64,000 bases of DNA, from the NCBI GenBank assembly GCA_000697355.1, contig JNEN01000658.1:1-64000 (forward strand). Reading direction: 5' to 3'. The DNA is from Syncephalastrum monosporum B8922. Its lineage: Eukaryota; Mucoromycota; Mucoromycetes; Mucorales; Syncephalastraceae. The notes under the pieces are model-generated. The model had not been told where the DNA came from, made no database searches, and saw only the letters and a program-made list of their open reading frames with translations. The translations under genes and the position numbers were made by a program. Shown piece by piece: positions 46,363 to 57,738 of the stretch (position 1 is its first letter; every line of letters begins with the position of its first letter).

Positions 46363-48198
46363 CAAGATGTTGGTGGCGTCTGTATGATAATCTGCAGAAG
46401 AATATGAAAAAAAGAAGGGTCAACAATGCACCGAAAGTGGACTTTATCTTTTTGACCGTCGTGTATGTGCGCTTGTGCGTCGGGACCAGACCTGAATTTT
46501 TTTATTTTGGGGTCTCCCAATGTTTAAGCTAAACATGACCACGTTTTCATCACCCAGAGCAACGATGACGATGTGATACAAACATGCTTATGACATAAAT
46601 CAAGAGGATAGATACCTTATGCCAGTGCCAATGTGACAAAGAGAAAAAAAATGCAAAAAGTGAATAGGAATCCTTTCGATCAGAAGGGACACGAGATGGG
46701 GAGCGCTTATTGCCAAAACTAAAAAGTTTTACATATGCGGTGTGCGTGACGCATTATTTTACCCTGTCAAGATGAGAAAAAAAAAGGTTCCATGCGCGTG
46801 GCATCCCTGTGGAACGCTTTTCTTCAACTTTGCACCACCTTATTGCCCAAGCCTCCAGAAAGAATTCGCCAGCAAGCTTCAGGCCAATCGCTTGCTCTGT
46901 GCCTATCATACTTGATGTACACACTTCAGGCAAAAAGAGCCATTCGACCTAAAAGAAAGGAAAAGAAAAACAGACCTACACGGGAAATCTTTTTTCTCTC
47001 TCTCGGTCTTCCGATGCAGTATTCCGTACGTCCCTGTGTCCGTGTCCGCGTCCTCCGCGCGTCCCCTCGTTCTCCGACCTGACACATTGAAGGTCAGGTC
47101 AGGACAAATGAGACACATACCCTATGAAACTCGGGGTGAACCAAAAAGGTGAGCAACATGTATAGTAGAGACTGACAAGATCGAAAAAATAAGAACAGCT
47201 ATGCAATGGAATGGATATTAGACACAATCCAGTATCGTGTTTGGGTCAATGATAACTGTGACATGATGACTGTAGTAGCATAAATGCCGCCCATGTCATC
47301 CCCACAATCTCGACTCTGCGCATCTGGCTGGATTTCCGTCTTCTCGTAACATGCATGTGTCCGAAGGTTCCGATACCCCGGGTGATCAGTAACTGTTTTC
47401 GCTTGTATCTGCATGACAATCCCTATAGCGCTTGCATGCATACGCCGTCGCGGTCTTTAGTCGACGATCCCATTTTCAATTTAGTCGCAAGCAGTCTGGG
47501 CTATATCTTTCCTCACAAAGGTCAATCCGTGCGCGCACTGATGCGATTGCTAACAACACGAGTGGCCGGGGTGCATGAGGTTTTGCTTTCTTGCGATTGT
47601 CCGTCGTTCGACCAGGATAAATGAGCGATTACCTGCCCTCTTGCTGACTGAATATGACGAGATTGGGGAATATTGACATACTTGGTATACACGTCAAGTA
47701 ATGACCTGAAATCAGGATTGCTCCCCGCTTCTCGGCCGCCTAGTACCCATAGAGTGAATACGCCATATGTAGGACGATACTGCAACTTCCTGCAGTTTGG
47801 TTGAGGAGTTTCAAATTTCCAGTCATCCAAGTGCTCCGAAGCCATGAGCAAACGGATATCTTGGTACTTTTATACCACTGCTAGCCGGAATATCTGTGTA
47901 TAGCTTCAAAAAGTGCAGAGTGAGACCACGTGCATAGTTTCGACTTTGCATATGAAATGTGGCGAGCCATGGAACATAAATGCCTCCTGACTGCGTTGTC
48001 CGCTCCTTTTCTTCTTTTCATACCCTTTGTCTCTGCATTTTTTTCTCAACCGTTTGGCATCCGTTTTTTTCTCTCTTTCTCTCTTTTACCGGCTTGCTTC
48101 TTCCGCATTCCTGCCCTTTTCCGCCTCCGCTCTCCTAATTTTCACTTTTCTCTCACTCTCATCTCTCTCTCTTGCTCTCTCTTGCTAGAGAGGACAGT
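46363..48198. other. gene-poor region, possible remnants
   Basis: About 1.8 kb. A minus-strand frame at 47522-47851 (start near MASEHLDDWKFETPQPN, with TYGVFTLWVLGG) and an overlapping plus-strand frame at 47355-47624 look partly coding but have no family, no consistent exon structure and conflicting strands. They may be decayed gene sequence. The last 200 bases are CT-rich leader of the following gene. Confidence 0.4.
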
Positions 48199-48792
48199 AT
48201 GTTCTTTGTGCTCGTGGACTGGTGGAAAAAGCAACGACAAAAACGACGAGGAGGGGCGCAACACTATTGTAAACGGAATCGCCGCGTATCCCTTTTTGGT
48301 CGAAAAGAGGATCTGAGCGAATCGCACCATGACGACGACAAGAGCAAGAACAGCGGGAGAAAGCGGCGTACCTGGGCACCGACAACGGCTCGCATCAAGC
48401 ATCACGGGCACTCACAAACGCCTGATACGGCTATCAAAGATATGAATGCGAAGCGAAGCAAGGATCATCTCGCCGTAGACAAAGCGGATATGGAAGAGGA
48501 TGAAGAGGACAAAGACCAACAATGTCTGCTTTTCCACTGCATCGAAACAGCACTAGCATCGTCAATGGTATTAGTAGACGAGCGGTTGGTCATTGCAGAG
48601 AACCATAGACCGAAGCGATGGTCGACCGGAATGTTGCAAGATATGCGTTTCTCGGATCCAACTCCACCGTCGGCTATCAAACGGCAACGACGCATCAGCT
48701 ACCGTCGCCCACCCACTTGCGGCCATTTATTGTCTCCCATCCCCGAGGTCGATAGCCAGCCTTCTAGCGAGAGCACTGTTGCTGTGAGCTAA
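48199..48792 (+). CDS. hypothetical basic protein
   Basis: Single exon, 197 residues, starting after a long pyrimidine tract (48060-48190) like the leaders of other genes here. The N-terminal half is highly basic (WWKKQRQKRRGG, GRKRRTWAP), followed by a mixed segment DMEEDEEDKDQQCLLFHCIE and a C-terminal half with RPKRWSTGMLQDMRFSDPTP, KRQRRISYRRPP and LLSPIPEVDSQPSSES. The Ser-Pro and basic clusters suggest a nuclear or phosphorylated protein. No domain is recognised. Antisense frames are shorter and less plausible. Confidence 0.5.
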   Translation: MFFVLVDWWKKQRQKRRGGAQHYCKRNRRVSLFGRKEDLSESHHDDDKSKNSGRKRRTWAPTTARIKHHGHSQTPDTAIKDMNAKRSKDHLAVDKADMEEDEEDKDQQCLLFHCIETALASSMVLVDERLVIAENHRPKRWSTGMLQDMRFSDPTPPSAIKRQRRISYRRPPTCGHLLSPIPEVDSQPSSESTVAVS

Positions 48793-49180
48793 GAGTGGCA
48801 ATGTAAATACACTCCTCTCTGTACATGTTATATAGAGCATCCCCTTTTATTCTTATTGATCTATAAGCCAAGAAAAAGAAAAAGTTGGAAATAGGCAACG
48901 CACGATGTGATAATGACGTGAGGGGTTACCATTATAGGAGCGCGTGTTCAGCTCACTGGCGTCTGCGGTTTAGCTACTTTTATATAATTGATATAAATAA
49001 CCCAGAGTTAAGGTATCGGGGAGGAGGGTTGTTTCAACCGCTGCCAGGTATGCAACTCAAATCATGGCATAACAACCGACCTGTCTCCCTTTTTTGGACG
49101 ATACACTAAAAAGGAAAGCCCAGAGAAACAAATATTTTTTTTTTGGCTGTTTTCTTATATACTTCATTCGACAAAGTAAC
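48793..49180. other. intergenic between two plus-strand genes
   Basis: Contains the 3' end of the hypothetical gene and the AT-rich leader of the PPR gene; no frame of note. Confidence 0.6.
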
Positions 49181-51280
49181 ATGTCATTAATAAGACACTG
49201 TTGTCGACAGTCAGGTCTCGCCCTTCAGCGTTTGGGCCGCCCTGGATCGACTCGACCCAGAACCACTTTTGCTTGCCGTGCTCAATCCACCGCACACAAG
49301 CCTCAGACGACCGAACCAGCAGCCAATGCACACAAGGTGGATCTTGCTAAAGCACCCTCGCCCCCTTCTGCATCGTCGCTTGCCTCGTCGTCGTCCGGGA
49401 AACATGACTCTGCGACTGGCGCACAAAAATCCCCGGAGGCAGCCTCGGATACGTTCTACGAAAAACCCATTCTCAACTTTGATCAGCCTTTCGAGCCCCT
49501 CTGGAAGGAATTCACGGATGCCCTGGCAGCGAATCGGACGCTTCTCGATCAAGACTACATTCTGCTCTGTGGTCGCATCAAACGCGATCTGCCAGGCGAC
49601 GCCGCGGTGGAGCACCTCCAAAAAACGCTGCGTGCTGTGCACGACAATAAGATGGACCCGCGGACGTTCAAGCGTGGCTGCAACATGCTTGTGCACGTCT
49701 TTTGTAGCATGGGCGACGTGCGGTCGGCTCGACTGGTCGTGGACGGCATGGTCAAGTCGAACTACCGGCCCGACATCGTGACGATCCGCACCTTGATCCA
49801 CGGTGTCCGCATGCAAGAGGTCCCATCGAGCTCCAAGGTGGCAGCCATCATCGACCTGTATGAGACTCTGGCGAAGCAAAACATGTGGATCTTTTCGAGC
49901 GAGTATTACCAAGCCCTGCTCGAGTCCTTTGTTGCCGAAGGCGACATTGAAAACAGCAAGAGATACTTTGTGACGGCCCTGAAACGAGCCTTTACCGTCG
50001 ATGTGAGCTTATTCAATGTCATGATCAACGCCTACCGCCAAGTCCGTGAACCCGAGGCTGCGCTTGCCGTCTACAAAATCATGCAAAAACGCAACGTTGA
50101 GCCCAACAGCGCCACCTACCACATGCTACTCTCTCTCCTCAAGACACACGGCAAACCGCAACAATACCAGAGAATATACCGCGATCTGCAGAAATCCGAT
50201 GTGCATATCAATGCAAGCCATTACGAAGCCATGGGGGTCAATCCCGCTGACGCATTGAAAGAAATGCACAAGCTGGGCGTCCAGCCAGCGGTGCGGGACT
50301 ATAATACATTCTTCTCTATCTATATCAAGAACAACCAATTCAAGGAAGCCAAAGACCTCTTTGACACCATGCTCAAAGACGGCGTCGATCCCGACCGGAC
50401 CAGCTACAGCATCGTTATGGACTCGGTCCTCAAAGATATCCAGTCACCGGTGGAGAACGTCTTTGATCTCTATAAAGACATGCTCGACCGGAAACTGAGA
50501 CCGGATGTGGTCGTTTACACCACGCTGATCCAGGCATGCGCGCGGGACAAGGACATTCGACGGGCATTCGACATTCTGAAAGACATGGAGGCCCGTCGGG
50601 TCAATCCAAACGAGTACACCTTCAACGCGCTCCTCGGTCTCCTGGCACGCATGGAGGACGGCAATGTGGAGGAGAATGTCCATCTCGGCAACATGTTGTG
50701 GAAAAAGATGGCCAGCCTGCGTGTCACTCCCGAGATCCGCAGCTACAACAACTATCTCGCCCTTCTTTCGAAAGCGGTCCAGCACGTCCCGGCGTGGGAG
50801 CCCAAGAAGGCCTACGGAAGCACGCTGTACCTCGAGCCCGAGATGACGCCCGAGATGACGAGTATGATCAAGCTTTATTATGCCATGAAACGACGCATTC
50901 AGCCCGACTTTATCAGCTACGCCATCATGATCAACACGCTCGTGCATGCCGGTCAAGTGCGAGCTGCCATGCGCATCTATGAGGACTCACGCATCGCACG
51001 CACCGTTTTGTCCGTCTCTGTCTACAATACCATCATGATCGCCTTGGAAAAGGCAAGAGATTACGCACCCATCATGAAAATCTGGCACGAGATGAAGGAA
51101 CAGAACGTGCAGCCTGACCTGACCTCCTACTCGCTGGCCATGGAGGCGTGCGAGCGACTCGAGCTGTTCAAGTCGCTTGACATTATCCGTGCTGATCAAC
51201 GCAAGGACTGGGACCGCCTGATGGATGTCGAAGAACGGCGCGAGGATAGAATGCAGAAGAATGCACCGCATCATTCATAG
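49181..51280 (+). CDS. mitochondrial pentatricopeptide-repeat (PPR) protein
   Basis: Single exon, 699 residues. The ATG at 49181 opens an Arg-rich presequence (MSLIRHCCRQSGLALQRLGR); an upstream in-frame ATG at 49094 gives a start that is not mitochondrial in type. After a Ser/Ala/Pro-rich linker, 35-residue PPR units run through most of the protein, for example VSLFNVMINAYRQVREPEAA, ATYHMLLSLLKTHGKPQQYQ, RDYNTFFSIYIKNNQFKEAK, VVYTTLIQACARDKDIRRAF and ISYAIMINTLVHAGQVRAAM. PPR proteins bind specific organellar RNAs and control their processing, stability or translation. The RNA target cannot be told from the sequence. It lacks introns, unlike most neighbours. Confidence 0.85.
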   Translation: MSLIRHCCRQSGLALQRLGRPGSTRPRTTFACRAQSTAHKPQTTEPAANAHKVDLAKAPSPPSASSLASSSSGKHDSATGAQKSPEAASDTFYEKPILNFDQPFEPLWKEFTDALAANRTLLDQDYILLCGRIKRDLPGDAAVEHLQKTLRAVHDNKMDPRTFKRGCNMLVHVFCSMGDVRSARLVVDGMVKSNYRPDIVTIRTLIHGVRMQEVPSSSKVAAIIDLYETLAKQNMWIFSSEYYQALLESFVAEGDIENSKRYFVTALKRAFTVDVSLFNVMINAYRQVREPEAALAVYKIMQKRNVEPNSATYHMLLSLLKTHGKPQQYQRIYRDLQKSDVHINASHYEAMGVNPADALKEMHKLGVQPAVRDYNTFFSIYIKNNQFKEAKDLFDTMLKDGVDPDRTSYSIVMDSVLKDIQSPVENVFDLYKDMLDRKLRPDVVVYTTLIQACARDKDIRRAFDILKDMEARRVNPNEYTFNALLGLLARMEDGNVEENVHLGNMLWKKMASLRVTPEIRSYNNYLALLSKAVQHVPAWEPKKAYGSTLYLEPEMTPEMTSMIKLYYAMKRRIQPDFISYAIMINTLVHAGQVRAAMRIYEDSRIARTVLSVSVYNTIMIALEKARDYAPIMKIWHEMKEQNVQPDLTSYSLAMEACERLELFKSLDIIRADQRKDWDRLMDVEERREDRMQKNAPHHS

Positions 51281-51582
51281 ATTTGTATATTTGCCCTTTT
51301 TTATTCTTTCCTTCCTTTCCGTTCGTTTCTTTCTTTCTAGACCTATTTCATTCATATACGCGCTCGCACACACACACACACGCACACACACACATCCCTT
51401 CAATATATATCATGCTGCATGTCACGATAGATTTGTATATAATGAACGTATGTCTTGTGTATGTTGTGCATTGGAGTTGTATGAGTATGTGGGTTTATTT
51501 TAGTTCAACTAGTGTTACAAAAAGACGAGACAGGTAGGAGGGAAGAGAAGAAAAAGAACAAAAGCAGACGCAGGACACGTTT
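51281..51582. other. intergenic between convergent genes
   Basis: T-rich 3' region of the PPR gene with a (CA)n run at about 51367-51393, then the 3' end of the mucin gene. Confidence 0.6.
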
Positions 51583-54500
51583 CTACCACTGGGATGCATG
51601 GTGGTAAGTGCTCGCGAGCGGAGGAGGGTGGGCCTGGTGTTGCGGATAGGGCGATGGCGAGGAGACTCCCGTCGAGGTCCACCCCAGCGAGTTCTCTTGC
51701 ATGATCGGCGCCGAGATACTCTGGGCAAACACCTGATGCTGTGCAGCCTCTTGCTCTTCACGCGCCGCCCGACGTTGGCGATACCGCCGCACCACGACAA
51801 TCGTAGCAGCCGCATAGACGACGACACCACACGAAACGGCGATACCGACAATAGCGCCCGTGGACAATCCTCCTTTGCCGCCCTTGTTGGAAGTGTCACC
51901 ATTACTGGACTGCTGTCCGCTCGTGTTGCTGTTTGGATCCTGGACACCGTTAGCCGACGAAGAACCACTGGCGCTCGTATCTGGTAGGATATCTCGAGTA
52001 TGAGCAAGAAGGCAAAAAAAATTGTCGTATAGACCTATTGAAGAAAACAAAAAAAAACTTACCAGCAACAAAGTACGACTTGTCAATGAGCGTCGCAATC
52101 TGGCCGTTTGACGCATCATACAGCTCACTCGAGGGCGTGGAGATCAACTGGCGCAGGGGTGTGACGCTGTCACTCGGGATCGCCAACGAGACGATGACAC
52201 CCGAGTTGTTTGTTGACTCATTCGACTGGATGTCACGCTTCTTGTTGTTGTTCGTGCTGTCTGCGGTCGTGATCGTGACCACAATTACGTCGTCTGCCGA
52301 GATATTGAGCGACTTGCTGATCAGAGCAGGCAGGGCCTGGACGAATTCGGCCGTCAGCAACGCGTCGTTCACCATCTGGGGGTACGAAAGGTAGTTGAAC
52401 TTCATCGAGACGATATTGCTCGAATCGGGGATGATGGCGTTGACGTTGGGCGCAATGTACTGGGGAAGGTCATCCGAAGAGGACGGCGAGGGTGAGGAGG
52501 AGGAAGAGGCACTTGACTTTGACGTGGCTGTGTCCGATGATGCGGTTGGAGACGAGGTATCATGCGTGGGTGTCTCGGTGCTTGTTGTTGTCGTTGAAGA
52601 CGACTCTCCAAGTGGAATACTGAACGTATTGAGCCATGTGTAGGTCTGGTAATGATATGTAGACGAGGGCGAAAACGTGTGCTTTTCAGACGACGTGGGC
52701 GTATGGTCTTCGGTGGTCGTGGTCGTGGTGCTCGTCGTCGTATCTGAAGACTCTGAACTCGTGGGCGTCACCGTCTCGGTCGCCTCGGTTGTATCGGTCG
52801 CCTCGGCTGTATCAGTCGTTTCAGTCGTCTCGGTCGTCTCGGTCGTTTCGGTTGCCTCAGCCGAATCCGTGGATTCGGTCGGCTCTGATGTAATGCTTGA
52901 CTCGTCGCTGCTCAACGTGACACTGCCAGCACCCAAGGTGGAGGAAGCGGTAAAATCACTGAAGGAAGAAGACCAGCCGCTGTCGGAATCGGATGACTGA
53001 TGGTGGTGAGGAGTAGGCGACGCTGCTGTCATGGGCCGAGAGGAGACATCGTCGCTCAACGAGGATGACCAGCTGTCATCGGAATTCGAAGGGGTGTGAT
53101 GCGCTTTTGAGGAGAGGGAGGAGGAGGCGGTCATGAAACGTGAGGCAGAGGACGAAAGAAGATCGCTGCTGCTGTTGCTGCTGTCTCCAGAGCTGTGATG
53201 AGGACCAGTCGTGACGGGGCGCGTGTCTGTCTCGCTCTTCGACGAATGATCGGACGATGCTGTGGGCATGGCCGTGATAAGCGAGTCGCTGTCCGACGCT
53301 TCGCTGGTCTTAGTCTTGTGAGCAGTGGTGACAGCGGTGGCAGTGGGCTTAGTATCCGAGCAACCGACCATGACGCCGTCGGTACGCAAGTGGCAGCCGC
53401 TCGTGCCAACAAGAGGATTGTCAGTGTCAGTGTCGGTCGCAGTCGCAGTCGCAGTCGCAGTTGCAGTGGCGGCATGCTTGGTCGTGCTTACTTTGGTCGA
53501 CGAGGACGTGCTTGCTTTGGTTGATGAGGACGTGCTGCTGTCGCATTTATCATCCAAGAGGCCAAGGCATATCAGCGGGGATGCAGTGTTTTTCGCCGTC
53601 GTGGTCTTGGAGGATTTGCTCGCCGTAACGGTTTCGCTGGCCATGGCGGTTCTGGAGGCCGTCTTGCAGTCGTCATCGCTGTCGTCATCACACACGGCAG
53701 TAGCTGAGCTGCTGTGACTCTTGCCACTGCTGACTATGGAAGCATGACAGTCTTCGGCGTCATCGTCGCAGGCTGCCGTTGTGCTCGGACGGGCAGATGT
53801 TGTTGTTTTGGTTGCTGTGGATGTACTGGTCTTTTCGTGAGAGAACAGACCGCCCAAGATACCATCGTCGTCCGTCGTCGACGCAGAAGCAGACTTTGTA
53901 GGATGGCTAGAGTGACCCGTGGACAGGTGCGATGAGGCCGCATGGCTCGTAGTGGAAGACTCTTTGGCTGAAGAAATGGAGTCGGTGGAAGAAGAAGAGC
54001 TGGAAGAGCTGGAAGAGCTGGCATGGTGGTGAGTGGACGATTCAGCATGAGCAGAGCTGGATTCGTCTTCGCTTGCTGTTTTGGACGAGGCGTGTGTGGG
54101 TCTGGAGGAGTGATGATCGGTAGCAGTTGCAGTTGCAGTAGCAGTAGCAGTGTTGTCGTTCTCGTCGGTGGAGGACGAACGCGTTGATTCAGGTGCAGAA
54201 GATGTCGGTGTTTCTTTTCCGTGGTGAAAAAGATTCGAGACTTTGCCCCAAAAATCCAACGAAGAAGTGCTCGACGAAGCGTGGGATGATGAATGCGTCG
54301 TTTTGGAAAGAGAGGTGGAGGCTGAGGCGGATGAGGAGTGATGGGTGATGGACGAAGAATGATGATGGGTTGCAGAGGACGTATCCGAAGACGACGCGTG
54401 CGTTTTCTGGAACATTGCAAGTATAAAATGGCGTAATTAGGAGGAGTTTCGTTTAAATGCAGATCAGAAAGTTTTCTTTGTACCTGAGCTGTAGCTACTT

Positions 54501-54624
54501 GTGTATCCTCATCGGAGGACTCTGCAGCGGCAAACACAGGATGAGCATTGAAGAGCAGAGCCGAGACAAAGATCAGGACCAGGACACGGGCAAAGACGCT
54601 GTTGAGTGAGTTCCTGTGAATCAT
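51583..54624 (-). CDS. mucin-like Ser/Thr-rich type I membrane protein (Msb2-like sensor candidate)
   Basis: Exons 54484-54624, 52063-54406 and 51583-51980 give 960 residues. A signal peptide (RVLVLIFVSALLFNAHPVFA) is followed by more than 550 residues made almost wholly of Ser, Thr, Ala and His, including ATATATATAT, repeated KASTSS and a Thr-Glu-Thr tract (TETTETTETTETTDTAEATD). A folded membrane-proximal domain comes next (VSMKFNYLSYPQMVNDALLT, VQALPALISKSLNISADDVI, VIVSLAIPSDSVTPLRQLIS, IATLIDKSYF), then a Gly/Ser linker, one helix (AIVGIAVSCGVVVYAAATIV) and a cytosolic tail starting RRYRQRRAAREEQEAAQ. Signalling mucins such as fungal Msb2 share this layout. Heavy O-glycosylation and a sensor role are inferred, not shown. 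Confidence 0.8.
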
Positions 54625-56980
54625 CTAGCTGCCTCACAAACGCATGAAGGAAGGAGGAATGGGGTCCTTAAGGAGCGGGAAGGGCCGAGCAAAAAGAGTA
54701 AAAGAAAAGAACGGGCGTGTCTTGTAAAAGAACAGGGAAAGAGAGAGAAAAGAAGAAAAAAAAAAAAAGATATGGGCAAAGCAAAAAGTCGACATTTGGG
54801 TGATTGGAATACAAAAAAGCCTGTCGGTCGGGAAACTCAATTTCGTTGTGGCACCATATCTGTGTCGCCACCAAATGTGGTTTGGGGCCTTCCTTGTTGC
54901 CTGAACCGGGCACACATCACGTTGCTATTGCCAATGCCACTACTGGGGTCTCGCCTCCTGTCTCTATCTTGCGTTCCTTTTTGTTCCTTATCCATCGCTA
55001 AAAAAAAACGCTCGTTATACCCGGATCACTCTCTCGCACGAGAATATTTTCGTTCAATCCATGCTATGGGGATCCAGACCACAGACCTGTCATGCCTCAC
55101 CACTTTTTTTTTTTTTGCCGTGCGCTCATCATGGCTGTTTAAACGTGCTCTCCTAAGACCTTCTCCTAGCGAAGGGGTCCTCTAGAACCTCCAACCCGCC
55201 AACATTAGATTTATGTACAATTCTAATTAAATATGCTCATCATCGCTATCTGAACGATGACAAAAATTGCGGTAGCTTTCCTTCGTTACCGTTACTGTTC
55301 TACCAGAAACTTCATTCGCGTCCGTCCGCGCGCACTCTTCCATGATATCTATTACATGCCTGCACCCATCTTTCTCTCTCTTGCTCCATTTTAGACAAGT
55401 GACCCGTTACACCAGTAAAATAAAGAAAGAGAGGCTCATTCGATTTGCTACTTCTCTTTTCATAAGCAAAGACCGTGCTCGTATTCCCTGTCTTATCACC
55501 TACTTTTTATTTCCGGCGCTCGTACAAAGCTCCTTGCACATAAGATATAGAACTATGCTGTGTAATCTTTAACTAAAACCGCAACAATGAACAAATTCAG
55601 CGATGCATATCTAGGGTTGCATGCAGCTGTGTCACGTTGCTGAAGAGAATCGTCCATGGTAAACCGCGAATACTGTACATATTGAGCGAGGCATCTACGT
55701 TTCCTGGTATTTTCACGTGTTGACTTTGACCGAGTAGATGCTGTATCCCCTCCAGATGGGAAACGGGAGACATGAATTACATCGGTTTGTGTGTCTTGGA
55801 TTAAAAAAAAAAAGGTCAGTCGGAAATGAATGTCGCTTCGTACAAGGTGCCGCGTGCGGCCCATGGTAATAATTACCATGGTAAAATTGGCCGTATGTAC
55901 CACAAGCGTTCGATGGCTGGAACCTCTGGCCATTCCATTTCCCATACGCATGCCCTTTACTTGGAGACGCCTTCACGCGCTGAAAGTATAGCTTCAGATG
56001 CTCTAACTGTGCACACTTTCTTCGAAATTTGCTACAACTTGGCACTTATATCAGCCATGCATTCGTAGGGACAATGACGAGTCTCTTCTATAAGGTACGA
56101 CACTGACGATATATTGAGACCCATATCGCGATAGCAGTACATATCCTTTTATCTAGATCCGCACTGTTATGCAATTCACGACAGTAGTGATAGTATCCAA
56201 ACAGATTTTGCCATTTCACGTATTGCAGGTATGCATTCGAGATAGAGATACTGGCTGATGGTAGATGGGACTGAGCTAAAATATTGCCACACGAGTCGAA
56301 TGAAATCAGGTACAAGGATTTGTTATAGTAAACACGTGTAGCTGTCGACAATCATAGCATGCATGTGGGTTCCCGAGACTGCCAGGACGGAGAGGAAAAG
56401 TGAGAATAAGTCTATATCAATTTGAGGAATATAAAATAGGAGAGAAATAGAAACATTACCAATGGTATGAGATAAATGTAAGATTTATGATGAAAAGGTT
56501 TGAAATGAAACAGCAGCATCAGTGGTTACACAATATAAGGTAAAAATTTATTTATTATCCTGCTGCAGAGCAAAATTACATTGCTCGAAATACAGTATGT
56601 TCAGAGCTACAATACACGCCCTGTACAGGTCACAAGGCGGATTTTCCTGAACAGTTGATGTCTTTTTGTATTGGGACAACTGTCCAACTTTATTTGCAGT
56701 ACATGTCGGAGTGAGAGGTGTATACAAAGGTGCGGAAGACTTGTCCACGCGGATACTAAGGAAACAGGGTAGGAGCGGCCTGGGGCATCGCTGAGAGTAA
56801 GAGGTTTCGATTGGGATACTTTACTATGGCTGCACCTCCATACTTCTTGCTCTTTCTTCTCTTTCCTTTTCTTTTCTTTTTTTTTTCGGTGTTATTCGGA
56901 GGATAAGAAGAGAAAGCGCGCCGGGATTATGGAGGCTCGAAAGAAATTTGACGAGCACGGGTGCATGCCTAGTGTATGAG
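54625..56980. other. gene-poor region
   Basis: Contains the mucin gene's leader (GA-rich on the plus strand to about 54790) and then AT-rich sequence with no coding-like frame. From about 56500 the sequence may already belong to the degraded retroelement that follows. Confidence 0.5.
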
Positions 56981-57320
56981 GGAGACGACAGAGTCGAACT
57001 GCATCGAAGACGTGACGTCAGTGGGCATTCCAGACACCTTGCATTAGTGGTTGGCGGTTGGAGACGGATTGGCGCGACGGTTGGCTGCCGGAGAAGCCTG
57101 TTCCAGGAACAGACCGGCCCATAACCGACGCCAAATAGGCCATTTGAGGGGACAGGCATATAGAAAATGATCCAGATTGTCGGGATGTAAGAGGCATATA
57201 TAGGGCAAGTGCAAGACAGGAAGGCCGTTGGCAGGATATGATGAAGCCTCGTGCGGCAGGGAAACGATTGATGTAGGGCCCGAAACCATATGTTCCTTGC
57301 AGAGGCAGCAACTGTCAAGC
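56981..57320 (-). mobile_element. degraded LINE fragment (zinc-binding region after reverse transcriptase)
   Basis: Minus strand. One frame reads ARNIWFRALHQSFPCRTRLH and HILPTAFLSCTCPIYASYI; the sense then continues in a second frame as PDNLDHFLYACPLKWPIWRR and LWAGLFLEQASP. Together they match the Cys/His layout (W-x-R-x-LH, CP-x-C, LDHFLYxCPLKWxIW) that follows the polymerase domain in non-LTR retrotransposons. The frame change and the Cys-to-Tyr change in CPIY show it is inactive. No reverse transcriptase core or endonuclease is seen nearby. Confidence 0.65.
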
Positions 57321-57738
57321 TAATGTTTTCTTCTTATACACATCAAGCAGTGTTTTAACAGGTGCTCGCATGTATACAACACACATATCCAGCATATTCG
57401 GTGCTTAAGAACATCTACGTCCATCCACTAAAATCAACGGCTATGGCTATGACAACAGTAATCTCGCTTGTAAGCAATACATACTGGAGATAAGAGCATG
57501 CTGTCAGAAGACAAAATGCAGAATTGACATGACAAAGAATATATAGCATACCTTCAAACCATCAGTATACTAGTGCGTCCAATAAGTTGCTGTACCTATT
57601 TTGCTAGCTATCACTACAAGCTGGATATAAATCTACACATACCCAAAGTTCACCGGCGATTACTGTGTCGTCAAACCTTTGGATGTACATGCCCTTTAGC
57701 TAGAACCTGCCGCCATCTACGAGGTTTTCTGCTCTTCA
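57321..57738. other. intergenic, nothing recognised
   Basis: AT-rich stretch between the LINE fragment and the next candidate gene. A frame from 57573 overlaps the candidate out of phase and does not look coding. Confidence 0.5.

Noticed and set aside
47355..47851. Overlapping frames on both strands
   Set aside because: Neither strand gives a consistent exon chain or known family, so I left them as possible remnants only.
53325..53717. Val/Ala-rich plus-strand frame
   Set aside because: Mirror of the Thr/Ala/Ser repeats of the mucin gene on the other strand.
54616..55185. 189-codon plus-strand frame
   Set aside because: Begins inside the mucin leader, is Lys/Arg low-complexity at first and then unrelated; no coding character or family.
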